This document shows, piece after piece, positions 34,729-43,349 of a DNA stretch of 64,000 nt. A program made the position numbers and the translations under genes. Location: the NCBI RefSeq assembly GCF_050563545.1, contig NZ_JBNXUM010000036.1, positions 1-64,000 of the forward strand, in the 5' to 3' direction. The notes beneath the pieces were generated by a model, which saw only the letters and a program-made list of their open reading frames with translations, had not been told where the DNA came from and did no database searches. Each line of letters begins with the position of its first letter. The first letter of the stretch is position 1. The DNA comes from Falsiroseomonas sp050563545. GTDB taxonomy: Bacteria; Pseudomonadota; Alphaproteobacteria; Acetobacterales; Acetobacteraceae.

Positions 34729-35642
34729 TGGCGATCCTCGTCACCGGCGCAGCAGGCTTCATCGGCCACGCGGTCGCCGAGGCGCTGCACGCCCGCGGCA
34801 GCCGGGTCGTTGGCACCGATGCGGTGCTGCCCGAGGATCCGGCTTTCGCCTTCGTCCAGGCTGACCTGGCTGATGCCGCCGGGCTGGCTGCGATCGTGGC
34901 GGCGCATGACGTGGACGCCATCGTCCATTGCGGCGCGATCTCTGGGCCGATGCTGGCGCGCGACCGGCCGGATCTGGTGGTCGCGGTCAACATCGGCGGC
35001 ACCACCGCCCTGCTGGAACAGGCGCGGCGGCGTGGCATGGCGCGCTTCGTCTTCTGCTCCTCCGCGCAGGCCTATGGCGACACGGGACCTGCGCCGGTCG
35101 GAGAAGACTCGCCCTTCAACGCGACCGACATGTACGGCGCCAGCAAGGCGGCCTGCGACCTCGTGATGCGGGCGTATCGCGTGCAGCACGGGCTGTCCGC
35201 GCTGGCGCTGCGGATCTCCTACGCCTATGGGCCGGGGCGCAGGACCGCCTGCGCGGTGCGCACGATGCTCGCCGATGCGCTGGCGGGACGGCCGACGCGC
35301 CTGGATTGGGGCTGCGGGCACGAACGCGCCTATCTCTTCCGCGACGATGCGGTCGGCGGCGTGATCGCCGCGCTGGATGCGCCGGCGTCGGCGCAGCCCT
35401 TCTACAACCTCGCCAGCACGGAGGCCCGCACCATGGACGCCATCGCGGCGGACGTCCGGGCGCTGTTGCCGCAGGCCGACATCGCGCTCGGGCCCGGGCC
35501 CAATCCGCTAAACTACCATCGCGACACGCTCGACATAACGGCGGCGGCACGCGACCTGGGCTGGCGGCCGCGCTTCGACCTGAAGACCGGCCTCGTAGCC
35601 TATCTCGACTGGATGAAGGCGCGCCCGGCCGATCGGCGCTGA
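34728..35642 (+). CDS. NAD-dependent epimerase/dehydratase
   Basis: A 304-residue extended SDR. NAD site TGAAGFIGHA (residues 6-15), SSAQAYGD, catalytic Tyr and Lys in MYGASKAACDL, and a GPGRRTACAVR substrate loop. Family members act on nucleotide sugars, but a related group dehydrogenates free sugar acids (uronate dehydrogenase type), which would suit this transport context. It starts in the stop of the Bug receptor. Confidence 0.83.
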   Translation: MAILVTGAAGFIGHAVAEALHARGSRVVGTDAVLPEDPAFAFVQADLADAAGLAAIVAAHDVDAIVHCGAISGPMLARDRPDLVVAVNIGGTTALLEQARRRGMARFVFCSSAQAYGDTGPAPVGEDSPFNATDMYGASKAACDLVMRAYRVQHGLSALALRISYAYGPGRRTACAVRTMLADALAGRPTRLDWGCGHERAYLFRDDAVGGVIAALDAPASAQPFYNLASTEARTMDAIAADVRALLPQADIALGPGPNPLNYHRDTLDITAAARDLGWRPRFDLKTGLVAYLDWMKARPADRR

Positions 35643-35665
35643 GCACCGTCAGGAGCAAGAACCGG

Positions 35666-36565
35666 ATGACGCGCATCGTCCTGCAGGAACCCTTCCGCGC
35701 GATCTTCTACACGCCCTTCTACGCGGCGCTCGCGCGTGGCGACTTCGCCGCGCAGGGGCTGGCGGTCGGGACGCGCATCGTCGGGCCGGACGAAGCCGCG
35801 GCGAACCTCCTCTCCGGCGCGGCGGACCTGGCCTGGAGCGGCCCGATGCGCGTCATCCGCGACCATGGTGCCGACGCCGAAAGCCCGCTGGTCAGCTTCG
35901 GCGCGGTGGTGATGGGCGACCCCTTCCTGATCCTCGGCCGCGCGCCGTGCCCGGGCTTTCGGATCGCCGATCTCGCGGGGATGACGCTCGGCGTGGTGAG
36001 CGAGGTCCCCACACCCTGGTGGTGCCTACAGCAGGACCTCCGCTGCGCCGGTATCGATCCCGCCGGGGTGAAGGCGGTGACCGGGTGCGGCATGGCGGAG
36101 AACATGCGGGCGATGCTCGCCGGCGAGATCGACGCGGTGCAACTGTTCGAGCCCTTCGTCACCCTGGCCGAGGCGCAAGGTGCGAGCATCTGGCACGCCC
36201 AGGCCGCGCGCGGCGCGACGAGCTACACCACCTTCTTCACCACGCGGACAACGCTGGCGGCGAAGCGGGACGCGATGCGCGGCATGCTGCGCGGCATCGC
36301 CGCCATGCAGGCCTGGCTGCACGCCGCGACGGCGGCCGAGATCGCGGCGACCGTCGCGCCCTGCTTCCCGGACCTCGATCGCGCCGTGCTGGAGACCGCG
36401 ATCGCGCGGTATCGCGGCCTCGGCATCTGGAGCCGCACGCCGCATTTCCCGGCCGGGGCCTTCGAGACGCTGGCGGAATCCATCCACGGGTGCGGGGCCA
36501 TCGCGCGCCGGCCGAGTTTCTTGGAATGCACGGACACCGCGATCGAGGCCGAGGCGCTGGGCTGA
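35666..36565 (+). CDS. SsuA/THI5-like binding protein without a signal peptide
   Basis: A 299-residue protein resembling NMT1/SsuA-type ligand-binding proteins (FYAALARGDFAAQGLAVGTR, then LLSGAADLAWSGPMRVIRD; MLAGEIDAVQLFEPFVTLAE). It begins MTRIVLQEPFRAIFYTPF with no signal peptide or lipobox, so it is probably cytoplasmic. It may be a THI5-like enzyme or sensor rather than a transporter part. A cysteine-bearing TGCGMAEN at residues 135-142 recalls the THI5 cysteine region but is not the known motif. It is coupled to the amidase by TGATG. Confidence 0.68.
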   Translation: MTRIVLQEPFRAIFYTPFYAALARGDFAAQGLAVGTRIVGPDEAAANLLSGAADLAWSGPMRVIRDHGADAESPLVSFGAVVMGDPFLILGRAPCPGFRIADLAGMTLGVVSEVPTPWWCLQQDLRCAGIDPAGVKAVTGCGMAENMRAMLAGEIDAVQLFEPFVTLAEAQGASIWHAQAARGATSYTTFFTTRTTLAAKRDAMRGMLRGIAAMQAWLHAATAAEIAATVAPCFPDLDRAVLETAIARYRGLGIWSRTPHFPAGAFETLAESIHGCGAIARRPSFLECTDTAIEAEALG

Positions 36566-37827
36566 TGACCGAACTCTGCGACCTCACCGCGGTCGCGCTG
36601 TTGGCGCGCATCGCCGCCGGCGCGGCGACGGCGGAGGATGTGCGGGAAAGCTGCCTCGCCCGCATCGCGGCGCGTGAGGTGTCGCTGCAGGTCTTCGCGC
36701 ATCTCGATCCCGATGCGGTGCGCGCGATGCGGCCTGCGCCGGGGCCGCTCGGCGGGCTGCCGCTCGGCGTGAAGGACATCATCGACGTCGCGGGCATGCC
36801 GACGCAGATGAACTCGCCGATCTGGCGGGGATGGATGCCGCGCGCCGACGCGGCCTGCGTCGCCGCGGCGCGCGCCGCCGGCGCGCTGGTGATCGGCAAG
36901 ACGGTGACCACCGAATTCGCCACGCGCCATCCCGGCCCGACCGCCAATCCGCACGACGTCGCGCACACCCCGGGCGGGTCCTCCTCCGGTTCCGCTGCCG
37001 GGGTCGCGGCCGGCTTCTTCCCCTTCGCGCTCGGGACGCAGACCGGCGGCAGCATCACGCGGCCCGCTTCGTATTGCGGCGTGGTCGGGTACAAGCCAAG
37101 CTTCGGCTTGATCCATCGCGGCGGCATCAAGGTGATGAGCGACAGCTTCGACACCGTCGGCGTGATGGCGCGCGGCGTAGCGGATTGCGCCCTGCTGGTC
37201 GGCGCGATGGCGGCGACGGATCTCGGCGATCCCGACCGGCATCCCGGCCGGCCGCCGCGGCTGCTGGTCACGCCCGGCCCCGACGCCGGCCGCATCGACG
37301 CCTGCATGCTGGCGCTGCTGGATCAGGTCGCGACAGCAGCGCGACGGCGCGGCGCGATCGTCGTAGGCAACGACCTGCCGCCTGTGATCGCGGCCGCGGA
37401 GCCGGCGCACCGCATGGTGGGGCCGTTCGAAAGCGCGCAGGCGCTGGCCTGGGAACTCGCGTCGTTTTCCGACGCGCTGACCGAAGGCCTGCGCAGCCGG
37501 ATGCTGCAGGGGCGGTCGCGTGACGGCGAGGCCATCGCGGCAGCGCGCAAAGCGCTCGCCACGGCGCGGGCGGCGCTGGTCGATCTGTTCGCGGATCACG
37601 ATGCGATCGTCACGCCGGCCGCGCCGGCAGAGGCGCCTGCGACGCGCGATTGGACCGGCGAGCCCATATTCAACCAGCTCTGGACATCGCTGCACCTGCC
37701 CTGCGTCGCGATTCCCACTGGAAGCGGGCCGCACGGCTTGCCGCTCGGCCTGCAGGTCATCGGCGCGCCGGGCGCTGACCGTCAGGCGCTAGCCTGGGCG
37801 GAATGGCTGCGATCGGCCGTGGCGTGA
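36565..37827 (+). CDS. Amidase signature family enzyme
   Basis: A 420-residue amidase with the full Ser-cisSer-Lys triad: Lys in LGVKDIIDVAG, cis-Ser in GGSSSGSAAGV and nucleophile Ser in QTGGSITRPASY. It hydrolyses amides in the cytoplasm; the substrate is unknown. It is the last gene of the coupled set Bug receptor, epimerase, SsuA-like protein, amidase. Length and motif spacing fit an active enzyme. Confidence 0.9.
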   Translation: MTELCDLTAVALLARIAAGAATAEDVRESCLARIAAREVSLQVFAHLDPDAVRAMRPAPGPLGGLPLGVKDIIDVAGMPTQMNSPIWRGWMPRADAACVAAARAAGALVIGKTVTTEFATRHPGPTANPHDVAHTPGGSSSGSAAGVAAGFFPFALGTQTGGSITRPASYCGVVGYKPSFGLIHRGGIKVMSDSFDTVGVMARGVADCALLVGAMAATDLGDPDRHPGRPPRLLVTPGPDAGRIDACMLALLDQVATAARRRGAIVVGNDLPPVIAAAEPAHRMVGPFESAQALAWELASFSDALTEGLRSRMLQGRSRDGEAIAAARKALATARAALVDLFADHDAIVTPAAPAEAPATRDWTGEPIFNQLWTSLHLPCVAIPTGSGPHGLPLGLQVIGAPGADRQALAWAEWLRSAVA

Positions 37828-37849
37828 CGCGGCGACGCGGCGTGTCCGG

Positions 37850-38830
37850 TCAGTCCGCGCGGGCGCCGCTGCGCCGGACCGCCTCGGCCCAGCGCCGGCG
37901 CTCGGCAGCCAGGTAGGTTTCCATCTCCGCTTCCGACATCGGCATTGACTGCGTGCCGCGGTTGCGCAGGATCTCGCGATACGATGCGCTGTCCCCGACG
38001 GCCGCCATCTCGCGCCGCAGACGCTCCACCACCGGCCGCGGCGTCGCCGCAGGGGCGTAGACGGCGGTCCAGCTCGGCGCATGCATGTCGGGCATGCCGA
38101 GTTCCACCAGGCTCGGTACATCCGGCAGCTCCGGTGCCCGCTCGCGCGAGGTGACGCCGAGCGCGCGGACGCTGCCGGCCTGGATCAGCGGCAGGGACGT
38201 CGCGACGGCATCGAACAGAATGTTCACCTGCCCGCCGACGAGGTCGGACATGGCCTGCGCGTTGCCGCGATACGGCACGTGCAACAGCTGGATACCGGCT
38301 TCAGCGGAGAAAAGTTCCCCGAGGAGATGGGTGAGCGAACCGCTCCCGCTCGAGGCATAGGTCAGCGCACCGGGCCGCGCCTTTGCCGCGGCGATCAGGC
38401 CTGCCAGCGACGGGTCCGGCAGCGAGCGCGCGTTGATCACCAGCACGTTCGGCACGGCTCCAAGCATGCCGATCGGCAAGAAATCCGCGTCCGGATCGTA
38501 GTTCAGCCGCTGGTACAGCGCCTTGGCGACTCCCATCACGGCGGGCCCGGCGGCGAGCAGCGTGTAGCCATCGGGCGTGGCGCGCGCGACGAATTCCGCG
38601 CCGATGTTGCCGCCGGCGCCGGGCCGGTTGTCTATGACGACGGGCTGCCCGAGGCGAGGCGTCAGCGCGTCCGCCATGGCGCGGGCGAGGACGTCGCTGA
38701 TGCCGCCGGCCGGGAAGGGCACTACCAGGCGGATCGGACGCGACGCAAAGGCCTCGGACTGGCCTTGCGCGGCAAGCGGCCTCGCGAGGCCGGCCAGCGC
38801 CGAGGCGAGAAGCACGTCACGACGGGTCAC
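37850..38830 (-). CDS. Bug/TctC-family tripartite tricarboxylate receptor
   Basis: A 326-residue periplasmic receptor. The GTG at 38830 is chosen because GGAGGAGG stands eight bases upstream and the next residues TRRDVLLASALAGLARPLAA form the signal; ATG 38890 would add 20 unlikely residues. Motifs: VPFPAGGISDVLARAMA, VIDNRPGAGGNIG, TPDGYT, LHVPYRGNAQAMSDL. It is convergent with the amidase operon. Confidence 0.9.
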   Translation of the reverse strand: MTRRDVLLASALAGLARPLAAQGQSEAFASRPIRLVVPFPAGGISDVLARAMADALTPRLGQPVVIDNRPGAGGNIGAEFVARATPDGYTLLAAGPAVMGVAKALYQRLNYDPDADFLPIGMLGAVPNVLVINARSLPDPSLAGLIAAAKARPGALTYASSGSGSLTHLLGELFSAEAGIQLLHVPYRGNAQAMSDLVGGQVNILFDAVATSLPLIQAGSVRALGVTSRERAPELPDVPSLVELGMPDMHAPSWTAVYAPAATPRPVVERLRREMAAVGDSASYREILRNRGTQSMPMSEAEMETYLAAERRRWAEAVRRSGARAD

Positions 38831-39036
38831 GGATAAGCCTCCTCCGAAAGCCGGCACGCTATGGTGATCGACGGTGAGCGTGACGTCCACCGCTTCGACC
38901 GACCCGGCGACGCGCGAAGCCCGGTACCGGCCACTCCGCTGCCTTCCCGCGCGCCCCGGATCGACCTTCGGGCACCATCAGGGAACGAGAGGCGACGATG
39001 CGGATAGGCTACCAGTCGATGACGGCATTCGACCGA

Positions 39037-39125
39037 GGCTGTGAGAGAACGCGGTGGATGGTAACGTGAAGAACTGCTGATCGGGGTGGATCGGGATGAA
39101 GCGCTTCGTCGAGGGTGCGGACCGC
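39037..39125 (+). mobile_element. Left end of an IS1182-type element (fragment)
   Basis: It begins GGCTGTGAGAGAAC and runs to ATGAAGCGCTTCGTCGAGGG at 39096, the typical IS1182 transposase start (MKRFVEGADR). After about ten codons the sequence changes to a Rieske gene remnant. The leader TCGGGGTGGATC and start match the other IS1182 left end at 42283-42457, which faces this one. Confidence 0.6.
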
Positions 39126-39290
39126 GCCCGAACTGGCGATGCGCTTCTCGGACGCCGTCGTGCACCTCGTCTGCCCTTGGCACGGCAAGAATTCGTGCTG
39201 GCCACCGGCGAGCATCACAGCGCGCCGCATCTGCGCCTTCGCCGCGTCCGCGCCGATGTGCGCTACGGCATAGTGATCCTGCATGTCTGA
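39121..39290 (+). pseudogene. Rieske [2Fe-2S] protein remnant, 5'-truncated and frameshifted
   Basis: Frame from 39121 reads PELAMRFSDAVVHLVCPWHG, giving the second Rieske cluster pair (C..H). One base later (at AAG/AATTC, 39187-39192) the other frame continues EFVLATGEHHSAPHLRLRRV and stops at 39290. Restoring one G in AAG-AATTC would join them. The first half, with the other Cys/His pair, was replaced by the IS1182 end. The stop overlaps the following ATG (39283), so the two genes once formed an operon. Confidence 0.65.
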
Positions 39291-39579
39291 CGAGGCGGAG
39301 GACGCCGCCTTCATCCGAGCCTGCGCGTGCCTGGCCGCCAGGCTCGAGGCCGGCGACGCGCTGCGCCCGGACCTCGCCGTGGCGGCGCTCGGCCTGGGGG
39401 CGCGCGCCTATGCCGCGGCGGTGCTCCGGGGCAGTCCGGTGCCGCCGGCCCTGCCGCCCGAAGCCACCGCGACGAATGTCGTCATCGCGACGAGCGCCAT
39501 GCTGCGCGCCGCGGGGCTGAACAGATTCTATCTCGCGATGTGGTTCAATCGCATTATGCCAGAGTGCGAGAGGCGATGA
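39283..39579 (+). CDS. Small conserved-looking protein beside the Rieske remnant
   Basis: A 98-residue helical protein (FIRACACLAARLEAGDALRP, LGARAYAAAVLRG, then NVVIATSAMLRAAGLNRFYL). No family was recognised. The ATG overlaps the Rieske remnant stop (ATGTCTGA), so it was probably translated with that ferredoxin and may have been its partner. With the ferredoxin broken its use is doubtful. Confidence 0.5.
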   Translation: MSDEAEDAAFIRACACLAARLEAGDALRPDLAVAALGLGARAYAAAVLRGSPVPPALPPEATATNVVIATSAMLRAAGLNRFYLAMWFNRIMPECERR

Positions 39580-40186
39580 AGCGGTACTCACTCGTCATTG
39601 CGACGAGTTTGCCGGAGGCCGCTTCTGCTGAGTGGAGGCGGCCCATCGACTTCCCCGGTTCTCGGGGCAAGTCCGCGTGAACTCTGCGCGCAGCATGCGA
39701 CTACCCTCGCGCGCCTTACGCGGGCCGCCGAGGGGGAGGGCTTGCCGCCGCCAAACAAGATCACGGAGGGTGATCGAGCGGCTTGAGGGAGCCTTTCGAG
39801 AGTTGGTCGCGCTTGGGGTGGTGCGCAACGTGCACGACGGCAAAGGGGGAACCGTCGGCCGCCAGTGCAGCCGGACAGTGACCCCGGCGCTGCAGCGACG
39901 CGTGCGGTGAGCCGATGTTGCGAACGGCCCGTTACTCCTACGTTTTCGCCGCGGCTGCCACTAGTGCCGATAGTGCCGATAGCTCCCCACCGATGACTAT
40001 TGGCGCTACTGACGCTATCGGCAATGGCACAGAGCCGGCTGATCGAGCGGCTGTCGCCCTCTCAAACGCGCGCTTCGCGTTCTGCCGACGTGCACGGATC
40101 GAGGATGTAGAAGAGCTGGTATGGCCCAATCTGGAGCCGCAACAGGAGGGCATCGTCATAAGCGCCTCTTGCACGGGTTCAGGATT
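39580..40186. other. Decayed stretch without an intact gene
   Basis: The end of an unrecognised protein may be present near 39772-39910 (ERLEGAFRELVALGVVRNVH), without a credible start. A 9-bp tandem repeat TAGTGCCGA occurs at 39962-39979. Nothing else is supported. Confidence 0.4.
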
Positions 40187-40303
40187 CCGCCAGAAGATGG
40201 CCGGGATAGTCCGGCGCAGATTGCTCGGTGGCACCTTCGCATGTGGACGGCACGCCTCCACCAGCGGCTCCAGCACCGCCCACTCGTCGTCCGTCAGCCC
40301 CAA
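40187..40303 (-). pseudogene. IS5-type transposase N-terminal fragment
   Basis: The minus strand from ATG 40303 reads GLTDDEWAVLEPLVEACRPH, then KVPPSNLRRTIPAIFWR, the standard opening of IS5-family transposases. After 39 residues the similarity stops and no catalytic DDE region follows. Confidence 0.65.
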
Positions 40304-40347
40304 AGCCCCCCAGAGAGACGGCTCAACGCCAGCAATCGACCAGCGTT

Positions 40348-40367
40348 CAGGCGCTAACAGGCGCTAA
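40348..40367. repeat. Perfect 10-bp tandem repeat upstream of the HTH paralogue
   Basis: CAGGCGCTAA occurs twice without a gap, directly before TCTGATACAGT, a possible -10 region. It could be an operator for the HTH protein encoded downstream. Confidence 0.45.
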
Positions 40368-40451
40368 TCTGATACAGTCCAACCCATGGAGATCTGCTGG
40401 AGATCTGCGATTTGCTCCTTGCACCGAGCACAGTGCAGAGCAGCACGCGCC

Positions 40452-41125
40452 ATGGCGGCATTGAGCGGGCTTAAATGGACGGCGCTGCGTGCCGAGTGGG
40501 AGCTCGGCGCCAGTTCGACCCGCGCGCTTGCGGCCAAGTACGGCGTCTCGGAAAAGGCGATCCGCAAGCGTGCGGCCGACACGCGCGACCCTTGGCATCG
40601 TTACCGCGCTGCAGCAGACCGTGCACGTGAACGTGGTCGCGAGGCCACCCTCCTGGTGCTCGCACGCGCCCGGTCCGCGGCCAAGGTCCGCACCGACCCA
40701 GCATCCGTCGCGACACGGCGTGCTGCACTGGAGGACGAAGCGGCCGAGATGATCGCCGCCGCCAACCTGAGCCATCTCGCCGTGTCGGACATGCTGCACG
40801 AGATGTTCGAGACCATTTGCGTGCTCCTGCATGGCGCTTTGGAAGACGGTGACGAAGACGCGAAGCCAAAGTGCTCGGCCGCAGCGGCAGCGTCGCGGGC
40901 GCCGTCCTGGCGGTGGCGAAGCTGGGGCTCGCCATCCAGACGATCGAGCGGAAGGCGCTCGGCGCAGAGGACGTTGGCCGGCTTGGTGGCAATGGCACGC
41001 CTGTCCAATCCCGGACACCCACGACGGCGCCGGACGTGAGCGTGTCGACTTCCGAGCAGCTCACGGCTCTGGCCGAACTGGCGGCGTCGCTCGGTGCGGG
41101 ACACGGCCCTGGTGCTCACGGGTGA
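40452..41125 (+). pseudogene. Frameshifted paralogue of the terminase-small-like HTH gene
   Basis: From ATG 40452 it follows the gene at 9271 closely (ALRAEWELGASSTRALAAKY, GVSEKAIRKRA, ETICVLLHGALE). Near 40865 the frame changes and the similarity resumes with LGRSGSVAGAVLAVAKLGLA, then IQTIERKALG, to a stop at 41125. One indel thus separates an N-terminal helix-turn-helix part (about 138 residues) from the C-terminal part. The truncated N-terminal protein could still bind DNA. Confidence 0.72.
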
Positions 41126-41587
41126 GACGGTGGCTAACGCCTACTAGCTCGACCGAGGCCTGATGTCGGGCACCAGACCAGCGGCTACATGATGTTCACG
41201 GGCCGAGGTGACGCGCGCGAAACCGGCGTCGGCGGAAGCGGTGAGCATTTGGCCTATCTCGGCGCGATAAAGAACCTGCTCCGACCGGCGCCTTGCCAGT
41301 GGTCACGCCTCAGGCGGGCCTCAGCCCAGCCCAATGTCGGCATCATGATTAAATCGCTTCGACGACCGCCTTGCCGGTGATCACGTCTGAGGCGCAGCAC
41401 AGGACCTGGGGTGAGCATCCGCCTAAATCGGCTTGCTCACTAACGTGTCCCGTTGCTGTCATTGCCTGGGCGGCGATAAGGCTGCCTGGTCGGCCCCGGC
41501 CTATGCCGGCGTGTAAATCAACAACTTCATCTCCTTCTACAGCCTCAGCGCGGCATGCGCCGAAAAAGCATTGACGGAACCATGCAC
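41126..41587. other. 462 bases without a recognisable feature
   Basis: No supported gene, repeat or site. Short open frames lack motifs. Confidence 0.5.
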
Positions 41588-41756
41588 TAGATGGGCGTGC
41601 TGAGAGCGCGCCAGGGATGGGTAGGAGGAAACTTGCGATGCCGCAGCACCGCGTGGAGCCGATCTGAGCTCCTTAGGTCCGGACCAACACTTGGAAGAGG
41701 GCCCCCCGCCAGCGATGGCGGGGTGCCCTCATCGCGTCTGGGCTTCCCGTGTTCTT
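41588..41756. repeat. GAGGGC hairpin repeat with conserved flank, copy 3
   Basis: Closely matches 18198-18364 over about 165 bases. The hairpin arms are 41697-41710 and 41717-41730, loop AGCGAT, with one mismatch in the stem. Its right border meets an IS1182 fragment. Confidence 0.8.
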
Positions 41757-41882
41757 CAAGCGCGCCGACTTCGCCTGCGGAACCCCGTCGCCATCGTGCC
41801 GGTCGGCCGCTTCCGTCGCAGCCAGATAGCGCGCGATACTCGCCTCGATCTGCCCGATCCGCTTGCCCAGCTTGTAGGGCAT
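41748..41882 (-). pseudogene. IS1182-type transposase internal fragment
   Basis: About 45 residues (MPYKLGKRIGQIEASIARYL, then AATEAADRHDGDG and AKSARLK) match the helical middle of IS1182 transposases. Both ends are cut: one by the hairpin repeat, the other by the IS66 left end at 41903. Confidence 0.62.
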
Positions 41883-41902
41883 GAAGTCCCTGCCGCGGTT
41901 GT

Positions 41903-42282
41903 GTAAGCGTTACCTAGAGACCCTTCTTGCGGCGGCGCGCAGAGGGTTGAGAGGAAGGCCATCGCAGAGGTGGAGCGATGGCGAGAGGAGTGGCTGGCAC
42001 GGGTGCCAGCACCGGTGCTGGCACTGTGGCGTCGGAGCGGGTTGAGATCGTCACCCGTGTCGAGCGGCGACGGAGCTACAGCGCGGAGGAGAAGGTCCGA
42101 CTGGTGGCGGAGAAGCTGAGGCCGGGTAAGACGGTGAGGACGGTGTCGCGGCGGCATGGCATCTGCACGAGCCTGCTGCACCGGTGGCGGCGTGCTGCGC
42201 GGGCCGAGGTGCCGAGCCGGCGGACGGCGAGGCCGCAGCTTCTGCCGGTGCGGCTGGTGGTGCCCGACGCGGCGCCGGCGCA
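41903..42282 (+). mobile_element. Left end and tnpA fragment of an IS66-family element
   Basis: GTAAGCG at 41903-41909 is the usual IS66 terminal sequence. From ATG 41978 a TnpA-like protein follows with its helix-turn-helix (RRRSYSAEEKVRLVAEKLRP, then TVSRRHGICTSLLHRWRR). After about 100 codons it is cut by an IS1182 left end in the opposite direction. TnpB and TnpC are missing. Confidence 0.7.
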
Positions 42283-42457
42283 GCCGAAGAGGGCGTCGAC
42301 CGCGCGCACCGAATTGTCCGCGGCGACATCGCCGTCAACGCAGTCGGGGAGCAGCGTCGTCTGTTGGCGGTCCGCACCCCCGACGAAGCGCTTCATCCAG
42401 ATCCACCCCGCTCAGGCGCGCCGCCGACTACCGTCGAGGACGATTTTCAAACAGCCC
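42283..42457 (-). mobile_element. Left end of a second IS1182-type element (fragment)
   Basis: On the minus strand, GGGCTGTTTGAAAA at 42457 and the leader GCGGGGTGGATC precede ATG 42396. The protein start is MKRFVGGADRQQTTLLPDCV, then AADNSVRAVDALFG. It breaks off into the IS66 tnpA. It faces the similar end at 39037-39125. Confidence 0.65.
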
Positions 42458-42560
42458 AGACCCAAGCCGGTCGTTCCCCGCACCTACGATGTCGGCGGGC
42501 CGCATCTCATGGGGCAAATCACCTGTGCAGACGTCGCCTCGTAGCAGTCGGTCCAAAGTG

Positions 42561-43337
42561 TCACTGCATGAACCAGCCGTGACTGACTACAAGGGTCTGG
42601 CCGGTCAGCGCCTTGGAGCCGAAGGAAGCGAAGAACAGGACGGCCTCGGCCACGTCCTCCACCGTGGTGAATTCGCCATCCACGGTTTCCTTTAGCATGA
42701 CATTCCGGACAACCTCGGCCTCCGAGATGCCGAGTTCGCGCGCCTGCTCCGGAATCTGCTTTTCAACTAGCGGCGTCCGCACAAAGCCGGGGCAGACGAC
42801 GTTGGCACGCACCCCATGCGCCGCGCCCTCCTTCGCCACGACTTTTGCGAGGCCAATGAGCCCATGCTTCGCGGTGACATACGGCGCCTTGAGCACCGAC
42901 GCCTCCTTCGAATGCACCGAACCGATATAGACGATGCTGCCGGTGCCTCGCCGATACATGTGCCGCAGCACAGCGCGCGTGGTCAGGAAGGCACCGTCGA
43001 GGTGCACTGCGAGCAGCTGCTTCCACTTGGCGAAATCGAACTCGTGCACGGGAGCGACGATCTGAATGCCCGCGTTGCTGACCAGGATGTCGATACGGCC
43101 GAACGCTTCGGCGGCCTTCGCGATACCGGCTTCCACCTGCGCCTCATTGGCGACATCCATGCCGATGCCGAGTGCGCCGCCGGCATGGTCCAGTTCTGCA
43201 GCCGCCGCCTCGGCGGCGCTGCCGTTGAGATCGGCAATCACCACCTTCGCGCCATTCGCCGCAAACTTGCGCGCGATCTCCTTGCCGATGCCGCTGGCCG
43301 CGCCGGTCACGATCGCGACCTGACCATCGATACGCAT
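42561..43337 (-). CDS. bdhA: 3-hydroxybutyrate dehydrogenase
   Basis: A 258-residue SDR that interconverts 3-hydroxybutyrate and acetoacetate with NAD. TGAASGIG (residues 11-18), YIGSVHSKEAS, catalytic YVTAKHGL, and the enzyme-specific C-terminus TLVVSHGWFMQ identify it. It is the last gene of the AraC/patatin/acetoacetate decarboxylase operon, so its product acetoacetate is the substrate of the gene before it. It fits PHB breakdown. Confidence 0.9.
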   Translation of the reverse strand: MRIDGQVAIVTGAASGIGKEIARKFAANGAKVVIADLNGSAAEAAAAELDHAGGALGIGMDVANEAQVEAGIAKAAEAFGRIDILVSNAGIQIVAPVHEFDFAKWKQLLAVHLDGAFLTTRAVLRHMYRRGTGSIVYIGSVHSKEASVLKAPYVTAKHGLIGLAKVVAKEGAAHGVRANVVCPGFVRTPLVEKQIPEQARELGISEAEVVRNVMLKETVDGEFTTVEDVAEAVLFFASFGSKALTGQTLVVSHGWFMQ

Positions 43338-43349
43338 GGCTTATCTCCT

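Noticed and set aside
39962..39979. TAGTGCCGA tandem repeats as plasmid iterons with a replication gene at 39.6-39.9 kb.
   Set aside because: Only two units are present and the nearby frame has no recognisable initiator motif.
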